This document shows, one piece after another, positions 14,379 through 21,168 of a stretch of DNA of 21,168 bases. This stretch comes from Clostridia bacterium (GTDB lineage Bacteria > Bacillota_A > Clostridia > Christensenellales > Aristaeellaceae), in assembly GCA_017464225.1 (NCBI GenBank), contig JAFUDW010000016.1:1-21168 (forward strand), written 5' to 3'. The position numbers and the translations under genes are program-made. Each line of letters begins with the position of its first letter. The first letter of the stretch is position 1. The notes under the pieces were generated by a model. It had not been told where the DNA came from. It did not search any database and worked only from the letters and a program-made list of their open reading frames with translations.

Positions 14379-16349
14379 TCACGCGCTGTAGGTGTGCACG
14401 CTCTTCATTTCCTCGGCTTCCACGGCTTTTTCGTTGACCTCTTCGGGGGTATGATAGGTGGGCACAACGCGCATCAGAGCAGCCTTCACCGTACGGTTGC
14501 TCTCGGTTTTCAGCGCTTCGCGCAGGATTTCCAGCTTGTCCTCGATCTCGGCCTGGGACAGGGGCTTATCCCGCTCCACAAAAATCATGTTGTTTTCGGT
14601 CTTATCCAATTCCTCGGATTTGATCAGCAGCTCCTCGTAGAGCTTTTCGCCGGGACGCAGGCCGGTTTCCACAATATCGATATCCTTGTAAGGCTCCAGG
14701 CCCGAAAGCCGGATCATGTTTTCGGCCAGATCCAGGATCTTCACCGGCTTGCCCATATCCAGCACGTACAGATCGCCGTTTTTGGCCATGGCGCCGCTGG
14801 TCATCACCAGCTGGCTGGCCTCGGGAATGGTCATAAAGTAGCGGATGATGCGTTTATCGGTAATGGTCACAGGGCCGCCCTTGGCGATCTGGCGGCGGAA
14901 CAGCGGGATCACCGAGCCATTGCTGCCCAGAACATTGCCAAACCGCGTGGCGCTGAAGCTGGTGACCTTGCCGCTGCGGCTCTGCACGATCATTTCGCAC
15001 ATGCGCTTTGTGGCGCCCATCACATTGGTGGGGTTCACGGCCTTATCGGTGCTGATCATGATAAAGCGCTGCACGCCAAACTTTTCGCAGGTCTCCACCG
15101 TGGTCAGCGTACCGAACACGTTGTTGCGCACGGCCTCGCAGCAGTTGCGCTCCATCAGCGGCACGTGCTTATGCGCCGCCGCGTGCAGCACGATATGGGG
15201 CGTATGGCGGCTGAATATCTTTTCCATTTCATTGCGGTCGCATACGTTGGCAACCTCCACCCGCAGGTTCAGGCTGTCGCCGTAATTGATGCGAAGCTCC
15301 TGCTGGATATCGTAAACGCCGTTCTCATAGATATCCAGCAGCACCAGCCGCTCGGGACCCACCTTGGCGATCTGGCGCGCCAGCTCGCTGCCGATGCTGC
15401 CGCCGCCGCCGGTGATCAGTACGCGCTTGCCCCGGTACCAGGCCGCCGTCTTTTCATCAATAAAGTTGGCCGTGCGCCGGAAAAGCAGCTCCTCAATGTT
15501 GAAATCGCGCAGGTGGCGGCGCCCGCCCTCGGTGGATTCAAAGGAAGGATAATCATAGGCCTTGATCTTGTAGCCCAAGCCCTTATAGATATCGTACAGT
15601 TCCTTTTTGCGCTCCGCCGAGGCGTTGGGCAGGGCAAAAACGATCTCCTGCACGCCCTTCTGGGCCAGCTCTGTGCCGTTGTTATCGGTGCCGTCCAGCA
15701 CTTCGATGCCGTAGATGTTGCGGCCCACCTTTTCCTGATCCACATCCACAAAGCACACGGGATAATACACCGCCTTGGGGTTATGGAGCAGCTCGTCGGC
15801 CAGCATGGCGCCCACGCTGCCCGCGCCCACGATGGCCACCTTGATGCGCTGGGTCTGGTTAAGCGCCTTTTCCTCCTGGAAGGATACGCCGGTGATTAGC
15901 CGCAGCGTTTTGAGCGCCGCGCGCTCCAGCACGTTTCGGCTGCTGCGCATCACATACAGGTATTGATATACCTGACGCATCATGATAGCGCCCAGCAGGT
16001 TCAGCGAAAACAGCGACATGGTCCGCATAAAGGTGATGCGCACCGGCATAAAGGTGCGGGCCAGTAAAAAGAGCACGGTGGCGGCGGCGTCGCTCAGTAT
16101 CAGCCAAATATATTCCGCAGCGCCGGCATAGCGCCATATATACTGATAGATGCCCAGCAGAAGCCTGAAAGCGAAAACGCAAACCGCGCCCTCGGCGATG
16201 ATGATCGCCGCCTCCCGGCCCGAGATAGCCTCCACGGTGCTGGGATAGAACACCATGAGCAGCAGGCCCACGACCACATAGCATATCAGATCCAAGGCAA
16301 CCAGCATCCAGCGAATCGAACGGTTCTTTTTCCGACGATTCTTTTCCAA
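14379..16349 (-). CDS. WbpM/CapD-type membrane nucleotide-sugar 4,6-dehydratase
   Basis: The 656-residue protein has four predicted membrane helices (about residues 15-135), a first Rossmann-like domain (VAIVGAGSVG, about 172) and an extended SDR domain. The SDR part has a NAD(P)-binding TGGGGSIGSE (about 313-322) and the active-site stretch TDKAVNPTNVMGATKR (about 434-449). There methionine replaces the usual tyrosine, as in UDP-GlcNAc 4,6-dehydratases of this class. It should supply a dehydrated amino sugar for capsule or glycan synthesis at the inner face of the membrane. TTG 16349 was chosen as start because GGGAGGGG lies 5 nt upstream. The ATG at 16364 would place that site inside the gene. 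No other glycan gene is adjacent. Confidence 0.9.
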   Translation of the reverse strand: MEKNRRKKNRSIRWMLVALDLICYVVVGLLLMVFYPSTVEAISGREAAIIIAEGAVCVFAFRLLLGIYQYIWRYAGAAEYIWLILSDAAATVLFLLARTFMPVRITFMRTMSLFSLNLLGAIMMRQVYQYLYVMRSSRNVLERAALKTLRLITGVSFQEEKALNQTQRIKVAIVGAGSVGAMLADELLHNPKAVYYPVCFVDVDQEKVGRNIYGIEVLDGTDNNGTELAQKGVQEIVFALPNASAERKKELYDIYKGLGYKIKAYDYPSFESTEGGRRHLRDFNIEELLFRRTANFIDEKTAAWYRGKRVLITGGGGSIGSELARQIAKVGPERLVLLDIYENGVYDIQQELRINYGDSLNLRVEVANVCDRNEMEKIFSRHTPHIVLHAAAHKHVPLMERNCCEAVRNNVFGTLTTVETCEKFGVQRFIMISTDKAVNPTNVMGATKRMCEMIVQSRSGKVTSFSATRFGNVLGSNGSVIPLFRRQIAKGGPVTITDKRIIRYFMTIPEASQLVMTSGAMAKNGDLYVLDMGKPVKILDLAENMIRLSGLEPYKDIDIVETGLRPGEKLYEELLIKSEELDKTENNMIFVERDKPLSQAEIEDKLEILREALKTESNRTVKAALMRVVPTYHTPEEVNEKAVEAEEMKSVHTYSA

Positions 16350-16505
16350 GGTTACCCCTCCCATCGATTATTTTGGGTTTTATTTGCGCTTTCTGTATAA
16401 TCATGGAGATACGGCGGCGTTCCGGGAGCGATATCCAGATCGTTTTTCCCCCGAAAAACCTCACGAAAGTACGCAAAACCCGGGCTGTTGATACAAACCC
16501 AGGTT

Positions 16506-16534
16506 ATTGTAACATATTTACAAACATTTTACAA
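16506..16534 (-). promoter_or_regulatory. Promoter of the dehydratase gene, long leader
   Basis: On the minus strand TTGTAA (16534-16529) and TACAAT (16511-16506) are separated by 17 bp in an AT-rich island. The implied 5' leader is about 150 nt (16350-16500). No riboswitch or clear attenuator was recognised in it. Confidence 0.65.
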
Positions 16535-16589
16535 CGCAAATATTCGTTTGCATAAATGGAAAAAAATAGCGAAGGTCAATCATGGATAA

Positions 16590-16617
16590 AAGCGGCGGAA
16601 AAAACCGGCCGCCGCTT
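16590..16617 (-). terminator. Terminator of tsaD
   Basis: A 9-bp stem AAGCGGCGG/CCGCCGCTT has a 10-nt loop. It begins inside the tsaD stop codon and is followed on the minus strand by TTATCC. The stem is strong but the T-tract short. Confidence 0.65.
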
Positions 16618-17674
16618 ATACCAGCCGCAGCGCAGGCCGGGCGTTGAGGCGCATATCCCCCGTTTCTCCCCGCAAAAGGCGATAATAGGCCGCGCTGCCG
16701 ATCATGGCGGCGTTATCGCCGCAAAGGCTGAGCATGGGCATATACAGCCGGATGCCCTCCTTTTTGCAGGCCATATCAAAGGCCGCCCGCAGGCCGCTGT
16801 TGGCCGATACGCCCCCGGCCAGCGCCAGCGCCTTCACATGGTGATCCAGGGCCGCCTGCATGGTTTTGGAGAGCAGCGCCTCCACCACAGCGTGCTGAAA
16901 GGATGCCGCCAGGTCCTCGGGCTTCATTTCGATCCCCTTTTGTTCCATGTTGTGGGTGGCGTTGATGAAGGCGGTTTTGAGGCCCGAAAAGCTGAAATCG
17001 TACGGCCCGGGCGTATGCGCCTTGGGCAGCTTCAGAGCGTTTGGATCACCGGTCTGCGCCAGCTTGTCCAGCAGCGGGCCGCCGGGATAGGGCAAATGCA
17101 GCACCCGGGCCGCCTTATCGAAGGCCTCGCCCGCCGCGTCGTCCTGGGTACAGCCCAGGAGCCGGTATACGCCGTAATCCTCCACCATCAGGATGTGGCT
17201 GTGGCCGCCACTGGCCACCAGGCAGATGAAGGGCGGTTCCAGTTCCGGATGGGTAAGGTAATTGGCGCAGATATGGCCTTCGATGTGGTTCACCGGGATC
17301 AGCGGCTTATCCAGAGCGAAGGCCAGCGCCTTGGCGCAGCTGACCCCCGTCAGCAGCGCCCCCACCAGCCCGGGGCCGTAGGTGACGCCGATGGCGTCGA
17401 TATCATCAAAGCCCATACCCGCTTCGCTGAGGGCGTGGTCCACCATACGGTCCACCGCGTCCACATGGGCGCGGCTGGCGATCTCGGGCACCACGCCGCC
17501 GTAGATGGCATGCAGCGGGATCTGACTGAACACCGCGTTGCTCCTGATCACACGGCCGTTTTCCACAATGGCCGCCGCGGTCTCATCGCAGCTGCTTTCA
17601 ATGGCCAGGATGTTCACCGTTTCCTTGTTTTTCAGCCGTGCCGCCTTCTCGCGGCAAATATCAATATAGCTCAT
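16616..17674 (-). CDS. tsaD: tRNA N6-threonylcarbamoyladenosine transferase TsaD
   Basis: This 352-residue protein is TsaD (formerly Gcp/YgjD). It transfers threonylcarbamoyl from TC-AMP to A37 of ANN-decoding tRNAs, working with TsaB and TsaE in the cytoplasm. Key features are ILAIESSCDETAAA (residues 22-35), the metal-binding HIEGH (H130 to H134), VASGGHSH (about 153) and a C-terminal GDNAAMIG. The protein starts with about 20 residues more than the E. coli protein; ATG 17674 with AGAGGAAACC upstream supports this. No tsaB, tsaE or rimI is present in the window. It is followed by a terminator and is divergent from the small RNA at 17.7 kb. Confidence 0.97.
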   Translation of the reverse strand: MSYIDICREKAARLKNKETVNILAIESSCDETAAAIVENGRVIRSNAVFSQIPLHAIYGGVVPEIASRAHVDAVDRMVDHALSEAGMGFDDIDAIGVTYGPGLVGALLTGVSCAKALAFALDKPLIPVNHIEGHICANYLTHPELEPPFICLVASGGHSHILMVEDYGVYRLLGCTQDDAAGEAFDKAARVLHLPYPGGPLLDKLAQTGDPNALKLPKAHTPGPYDFSFSGLKTAFINATHNMEQKGIEMKPEDLAASFQHAVVEALLSKTMQAALDHHVKALALAGGVSANSGLRAAFDMACKKEGIRLYMPMLSLCGDNAAMIGSAAYYRLLRGETGDMRLNARPALRLV

Positions 17675-17694
17675 GGTTTCCTCTAATAACGCGC

Positions 17695-17723
17695 TTGACA
17701 GCGACGTTTGATGCGCATATAAT
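17695..17723 (+). promoter_or_regulatory. Consensus promoter of the small RNA
   Basis: TTGACA (17695-17700) and TATAAT (17718-17723) are both perfect, with 17 bp between. It is one of the two strongest promoters in the window and drives no protein-coding frame. Confidence 0.88.
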
Positions 17724-17729
17724 AAAGAC

Positions 17730-17821
17730 AGGGAGAGTGGTTATCCCGAAGAGCTTATCGCCTGGCGGCGAAAGGTTCAAAGCAAAGCCACCGCGTAATC
17801 GCAATACGCGGCGGCTTTTTT
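17730..17821 (+). ncRNA. Small RNA, likely antitoxin of a type I toxin-antitoxin pair
   Basis: A transcript of about 92 nt is defined by the consensus promoter upstream and a terminator at its end. It contains a TCGCC/GGCGA hairpin and no credible ORF. The opposite strand immediately beyond carries a tiny hydrophobic-peptide ORF whose mRNA 3' end must run into this RNA. That is the 3'-overlap geometry of RatA with txpA in Bacillus subtilis. The antitoxin role is inferred from layout, and the existence of the RNA itself is well supported by sequence signals. Confidence 0.75.
17787..17821 (+). terminator. Terminator of the small RNA, possibly shared
   Basis: The stem GCCACCGCGTA/TACGCGGCGGC (17787-17797 with 17805-17815, one A-C mismatch) is followed by T6. 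On the minus strand the same stem is followed by TTTGCTTT, so it may also end, less efficiently, the toxin mRNA. Confidence 0.88.
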
Positions 17822-17827
17822 CATGTC

Positions 17828-17908
17828 TTACTTGCGATTGAATTCAATCAGCTTCAGCACGAACGTCATGGCGGCCAAACAAATCATGATGATTTCGTAT
17901 GCGCTCAT
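17828..17908 (-). CDS. Small hydrophobic peptide, likely Hol_Tox/TxpA-like type I toxin
   Basis: The 26-residue peptide begins MSAYEIIMICLAAMTF and ends LIEFNRK. A short acidic N-terminus and one membrane-spanning segment (about residues 6-20) are followed by a charged tail. This is the pattern of the putative holin-like toxins of Bacillota related to TxpA and BsrG, which insert into the cytoplasmic membrane. AGGTGA lies 5 nt before ATG 17908; ATG 17914 and GTG 17917 are in frame but too close to the site. Its stop codon lies 7 bp from the end of the small RNA on the other strand. No firm promoter of its own was found, and it could be read from the kinase operon upstream. Confidence 0.75.
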   Translation of the reverse strand: MSAYEIIMICLAAMTFVLKLIEFNRK

Positions 17909-17970
17909 GTACATCACCTGCCTTCCTTGGTAGTCCGGCAGGCGCAAGCTCCGCGTATATCTCCCTGTCT

Positions 17971-17998
17971 GCCATTTGATTGCTCAAATGGCTTTTTT
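17971..17998 (+). terminator. Second plus-strand terminator beyond the toxin frame
   Basis: The stem GCCATTTGA/TCAAATGGC (17971-17979 with 17984-17992) has a TTGC loop and T6 after it. On the plus strand it would end a read-through small RNA that is antisense to the whole toxin ORF. On the minus strand there is no T-run, so it does not clearly end the kinase operon. Confidence 0.75.
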
Positions 17999-18010
17999 AT
18001 TATATCGGTT

Positions 18011-18595
18011 TTATTTCATATCGTCAATGAGACGTAACACTTTTTCCACGTTTTCAGCCAAGGGCCGCATACCGTCCAGACGGATCACCGGGCAGCGCAG
18101 ATTCATCGCGCTTTCCTCCACCGATGCGATATCCCGCTGGGCTGCCATGGAATGAAACCGCTGCTGCCGCTCATACATATCGCCGCCGGGCAACACCCGC
18201 GCGCCGAAGCGCTTTTCCTCCCGGAGGGCGATCCTGCGCAGCCGCTCCTGCTTTGGCGTTTCGATCAGAAAAGCCAGGCCAATGCGCTTTATGATCTCCT
18301 CCCGCCAGTTCATGCTGACGCCGGACAGGATAAAACGGGGATGGATCTGGATATTCCGCAGCAGCGCAGCCTCCACCTCAGCATCCGCACGAGAGGAGGA
18401 AAAGGGAATTTCAGCGCCGGTCGTCCCGTTTTCCGGCGGCTCACTGTCCAGCGCCCTCCGCCGGGCATCCCGCTGCTCCGGGAAATAATAGTCTTCCACA
18501 TCCATCTCAAAATAGCCCGTTTGCTTCGCCAACGCATGTGCCAGGGCGGATTTTCCGCTTCCATTGAGGCCCAGGATCGCAATGCCCGTTTTCAT
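18011..18595 (-). CDS. P-loop kinase-like protein (adenylate-kinase-like AAA fold)
   Basis: This 194-residue protein has a Walker A motif GLNGSGKS (residues 9-16) at the very N-terminus. An acidic EMDVEDYYFP segment (about 32), AFLIETPKQERLRRIALREEKRF (about 122) and a lid-like arginine-rich region follow. The fold fits small-molecule or nucleoside kinases, and the substrate is unknown. Two ATGs occur (18601 and 18595); AGGGGA is correctly spaced only for the second. It is the last gene of the prfB operon, 12 bp after the 2H phosphoesterase gene, which may hint at a joint role in RNA or nucleotide processing. Confidence 0.8.
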   Translation of the reverse strand: MKTGIAILGLNGSGKSALAHALAKQTGYFEMDVEDYYFPEQRDARRRALDSEPPENGTTGAEIPFSSSRADAEVEAALLRNIQIHPRFILSGVSMNWREEIIKRIGLAFLIETPKQERLRRIALREEKRFGARVLPGGDMYERQQRFHSMAAQRDIASVEESAMNLRCPVIRLDGMRPLAENVEKVLRLIDDMK

Positions 18596-18607
18596 GTTCA
18601 TCCCCTA

Positions 18608-19144
18608 TCATTCGACCACGCGCAGCACCCGATAGGTGCCCAGCGCGCCTGTGGGCGACGCGCCGATGACGAACCTATTCAGCCGCAGCGCTTTTGGCAC
18701 AGGAATATCCTTGATCGCCGCATAGGCCCGGGTGATCTTCTCCCGGTCGTCGTCCATAAACAAGGTGGTATGGAATATATAATCCAGATCGTATTCATGG
18801 GGCTCCACGCCGTACTCGGCGCGCAGCATCGCCAGCAGCCGGTCATGCAGGCCGCGCAGGGCGTCGCTGTCCGCCATCCGGAGCCAAACGATGGTCTGCT
18901 CCCTCTCGATCCCGCGAACGTCCGCCCTCAGCGGCGCTTCCCCGCGGTAAAAGCCTTCCAGCCGATCCAGCACATCCCCAGCCCGATCGTCGGGCATGGG
19001 AAAAGACATTTTGAGCGAAATATGCAGCGGCAGGGAAGAATCGGATATAGAATGAGCAAAACCGATCCCTTGGTCGATCCGCCGGATCGCCTCCCGCAAC
19101 TGCGGCAATTGGCTTTCTACGTCGATACCCGTCCAGAGATACAT
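18608..19144 (-). CDS. 2H phosphoesterase (2'-5' RNA ligase/LigT-like)
   Basis: The 178-residue protein has the two signature motifs of the 2H superfamily, HISL (H41) and HTTL (H125). Members open or form cyclic or 2'-5' phosphodiester bonds in RNA or nucleotides. Length is normal for the family. The ribosome binding site is weak (AGAAAAG), suggesting that translation depends on coupling to the GNAT gene that ends 7 bp upstream. It is followed 12 bp later by the P-loop kinase gene. The natural substrate is unknown. Confidence 0.85.
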   Translation of the reverse strand: MYLWTGIDVESQLPQLREAIRRIDQGIGFAHSISDSSLPLHISLKMSFPMPDDRAGDVLDRLEGFYRGEAPLRADVRGIEREQTIVWLRMADSDALRGLHDRLLAMLRAEYGVEPHEYDLDYIFHTTLFMDDDREKITRAYAAIKDIPVPKALRLNRFVIGASPTGALGTYRVLRVVE

Positions 19145-19151
19145 ATCTTTT

Positions 19152-19622
19152 CTATCGGTCTATCCGGTAATACCGAAAGCCCTCCCTTTCCTCCACAAAG
19201 CGGAAACCGGCCTTTTCCAGCACATGCTGGCTGCGGGTATTGCCGATCAGCGCGTCGGCCAGCACCGTGCGCAGGCCGAGCACGTCAAAAGCATAGCGCA
19301 CCGCCAGCCGTTCGGCCTGGGTGCCGTAACCGCGCCCCTTGACGGCGTTGTTTTGCAGATGGATGCCCAGGGTGCACTGGGATTTTTCCCGGTCAATGCG
19401 CTTCAAATGGACTTCGCCGATGACCTTGTCCCCCCGCGTCACCGCCAGAAAGACCCGGCTGGGTTCCTGCTTGGCGTCATAGTAGCGATCCACCCATGCC
19501 GGATCATACTGATAGCGCGGGCATTTGCCGGGATCGGCGTAGATCGCCGGGTCGTTTTGCCAGTCCCGATACAGGGCTTGGCACATCTCCCGGGTCATGG
19601 GGCGGAGCGCGATCTGTTCCAT
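19152..19622 (-). CDS. GNAT-family acetyltransferase (RimJ/RimL-like)
   Basis: This 156-residue enzyme resembles RimJ/RimL-type N-acetyltransferases. Visible are RPMTREMCQALYRDWQNDP at the N-terminus, GEVHLKRIDREKSQCTLGIHL, the acetyl-CoA loop VKGRGYGTQAERLAV (about residues 103-117) and NTRSQHVLEKAGFR near the end. ATG 19622 has GGAGG nine bases upstream and overlaps the end of the DUF1461 gene by 28 nt. The frame upstream to 19766 is antisense-like shadow within that gene. Its substrate may be a protein N-terminus or a small molecule. Confidence 0.88.
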   Translation of the reverse strand: MEQIALRPMTREMCQALYRDWQNDPAIYADPGKCPRYQYDPAWVDRYYDAKQEPSRVFLAVTRGDKVIGEVHLKRIDREKSQCTLGIHLQNNAVKGRGYGTQAERLAVRYAFDVLGLRTVLADALIGNTRSQHVLEKAGFRFVEEREGFRYYRIDR

Positions 19623-20242
19623 TTGATTGTTCCTCCCAGAACGATCAGCGTGGACGGCAGCAGCCACAGCGGGATCACCCAAAGCGCCAGCAGCCTCGCC
19701 AGGTACATGAACATGGGCTCGGGCATCAGGCAGATCAGCAAATCGGTATTGGGGTTCAGCAGCCAAAGGTCGTTGTCAAACAGCAGGCGGTGCATCAGGA
19801 GAAAGGCATTCTCAAAATCCGCCGCGATATACGCCGCCGCCATCGCGAGCAGAAAGACCGTAAACCCAAGGCCCAGCAGAAAGCCCTTGAAATCAGGCTT
19901 TTTCACCAGCGCAAACGCCAGGATCGCCGCGGGGAGCAGCAGCCACCGTCCCCAATCAAACAGCCAGAACAGCCCCCGGATATCGGACAGATGGATCCTT
20001 TCCCGCTGGTTAAAAAACGGAAAATCCACGTCCACTCCCGAAAAATAATCGCCCAGCGCACGTCCGATATCGTCGTAAGCCGTTTCGGCAACGCCGAAAC
20101 GCGCGGTATCGGCAAACCGATGAAAGCACCTTGCGTACAGATCGCCGTCCCGGCCCATGGCGGTCACCACGGCGCACAGCACGGCAATCAACAGCAGCAG
20201 CAGGCACAATGCCGTGCCTGCTGCGTAAACCGCTTTTTTCAT
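19595..20242 (-). CDS. DUF1461/TIGR01906-family integral membrane protein
   Basis: The 215-residue protein has an N-terminal membrane helix (about residues 6-28), then an extracytoplasmic stretch of about 65 residues. Three further helices lie near 95-112, 120-142 and 180-205. The NPNTDLLICLMPEPMF segment before the last helix is typical of TIGR01906. Function is unknown for the family. Its ATG shares one base with the prfB stop codon (TAATG), and it overlaps the downstream GNAT gene, so it is translationally coupled within this operon. Confidence 0.85.
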   Translation of the reverse strand: MKKAVYAAGTALCLLLLLIAVLCAVVTAMGRDGDLYARCFHRFADTARFGVAETAYDDIGRALGDYFSGVDVDFPFFNQRERIHLSDIRGLFWLFDWGRWLLLPAAILAFALVKKPDFKGFLLGLGFTVFLLAMAAAYIAADFENAFLLMHRLLFDNDLWLLNPNTDLLICLMPEPMFMYLARLLALWVIPLWLLPSTLIVLGGTIKWNRSRSAP

Positions 20243-21168
20243 TACTGCATTTTGAGGTAGGCCACGGTGAAGCCGTCCAGCGCGCCGTTCATCACGTCGT
20301 CGATGGCGCCGGTCTCATAGCCCGTACGGTGATCCTTCACCATGGTGTAGGGCTGGAACACGTAGGAACGGATCTGGCTGCCCCACTCGATCTTTTTCAT
20401 TTCACCCTTGATATCGGCCATCTGCTGCTCGCGCTCGCGCTCGCGGATCTCCAGCAGCTTGGATTTCAGCATTGTGAGGCACGTGGCGCGGTTCTGCACC
20501 TGGTCGCGCTCGGTCTGGCAGGCCACCACGATGGTCACATCGTCCTTCACATAGGTCATGCGAACGGCGGAGGAAGTCTTATTGACGTTCTGGCCGCCCG
20601 CGCCGCTGGAGTGGTAGGTGTCCACGCGCACGTACTTCATATCCACTTCGATCTCGCCGTCATCCTCCTCCAGCAGGGGAGCCACGTCCAGGCTGGCAAA
20701 GCTGGTATGGCGGCGGGCGTTGGAATCAAAGGGCGAGATGCGCACCAGGCGATGCACGCCCTTTTCGCCACGCAGGAAGCCGTATACATGGTCGCCGCTG
20801 ACCTCGAAGGTCACCGATTTGAGCCCGGCCTCATCGCCGTCCAGGATGTCCAGCAGCTTTACCTGGAAGCCCATATGCTCGCAATAGCGGGTATACATGC
20901 GGTAGAGCATGCTCGTCCAGTCCTGGGCCTCGGTGCCGCCCGCGCCGGCATGCAGGGACAAAACGGCGTCCCGATCGTCATAGGGGCCGCGCATCAGCGT
21001 TTCCAGCTCCAGCGCTTCGGTCTCGGTGGTCAGCTTGGCCAGCATATCGCTCACCTCGCCCACCATGCTGCTGTCGTCGGCCTCCTCGGCCAGCTCCATC
21101 ATGACCTCAAAATCGTCACACTGGCCGTTCAACCCATCGTAATGGGAGATCTTGTCCTCCAGCTGCTG
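20242..21168 (-). CDS. prfB: Peptide chain release factor 2 (5' end outside window)
   Basis: The 308 residues present are the C-terminal five-sixths of RF2, which ends translation at UGA and UAA in the ribosome. The stop-codon recognition tripeptide SPF is at RISPFDSNARRHTSF (about residue 145 of this fragment). The catalytic GGQ lies in SSGAGGQNVNKTSSAVR (about 191). The frame stays open to the window edge, so about 60 N-terminal residues are missing. The usual +1 frameshift site of prfB, if present, lies beyond the window. A TTG at 21132 is in frame but internal. It heads a five-gene minus-strand operon. Confidence 0.97.
   Translation of the reverse strand, partial: QQLEDKISHYDGLNGQCDDFEVMMELAEEADDSSMVGEVSDMLAKLTTETEALELETLMRGPYDDRDAVLSLHAGAGGTEAQDWTSMLYRMYTRYCEHMGFQVKLLDILDGDEAGLKSVTFEVSGDHVYGFLRGEKGVHRLVRISPFDSNARRHTSFASLDVAPLLEEDDGEIEVDMKYVRVDTYHSSGAGGQNVNKTSSAVRMTYVKDDVTIVVACQTERDQVQNRATCLTMLKSKLLEIREREREQQMADIKGEMKKIEWGSQIRSYVFQPYTMVKDHRTGYETGAIDDVMNGALDGFTVAYLKMQ

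Noticed and set aside
14313..15899. 528-codon plus-strand open frame
   Set aside because: It lies antisense to the dehydratase gene with low-complexity His/Gly/Ala-rich translation, a typical shadow of GC-rich codon use.
16556..17686. 376-codon plus-strand open frame
   Set aside because: It is antisense to tsaD across its whole length and has a shadow-type composition.

Overview
The window looks like chromosomal DNA from a fairly GC-rich Clostridia-type member of the Bacillota, probably gut-associated. The signs are strong AAGGAGG ribosome binding sites, near-consensus sigma-A promoters, intrinsic terminators, and a gene set (AbrB-ABC cassette, Crp/Fnr beside a ferredoxin protein, tsaD, prfB, WbpM/CapD-type dehydratase) typical of that class. 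The genus cannot be read from the sequence. No tRNA, rRNA, insertion sequence or CRISPR array was seen.

Region 1-3.7 kb: a multi-hairpin repeat (copy A) and a compact folded element of about 93 nt lie at the left edge. A minus-strand LUD-domain protein and a divergent 806-residue Suv3-like helicase follow. Region 3.7-4.4 kb: a minus-strand MntA/HepT (nucleotidyltransferase/HEPN) toxin-antitoxin pair, whose HepT frame has no standard start codon at its natural N-terminus. Region 4.5-6.4 kb: a Crp/Fnr regulator followed by a MutT-like Nudix hydrolase, divergent from a Cys-rich 4Fe-4S protein, with a perfect 16-bp palindrome between them. Region 6.6-8.3 kb: a compact AbrB - ABC ATPase - ABC permease operon behind a consensus promoter.

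Region 8.3-9.1 kb is non-coding and holds two more repeat copies (B and C) arranged back to back. Aligning A, B and C shows a shared order of hairpins whose stems differ by compensating changes. They are therefore a family of structured elements of about 270 nt rather than simple repeats.

Region 9.1-13.4 kb: a YtcJ-like amidohydrolase, a convergent TipAS-type MerR regulator with its own operator, and a creatininase-family/M42-peptidase pair. Together they suggest scavenging of amide or peptide compounds. Region 13.4-16.4 kb: a GNAT protein and a membrane-bound nucleotide-sugar dehydratase for surface glycans, with a TTG start. Region 16.6-17.7 kb: tsaD for tRNA t6A.

Region 17.7-18.0 kb is the most notable non-standard locus. 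A consensus promoter drives an RNA of about 92 nt ending in a T6 terminator. On the opposite strand just beyond it lies a 26-codon membrane-peptide ORF with a ribosome binding site. This has the layout of a TxpA/RatA-like type I toxin-antitoxin module. Region 18.0-21.2 kb: a tight minus-strand operon of prfB (cut by the window edge), a DUF1461 membrane protein, a GNAT enzyme, a 2H phosphoesterase and a P-loop kinase.
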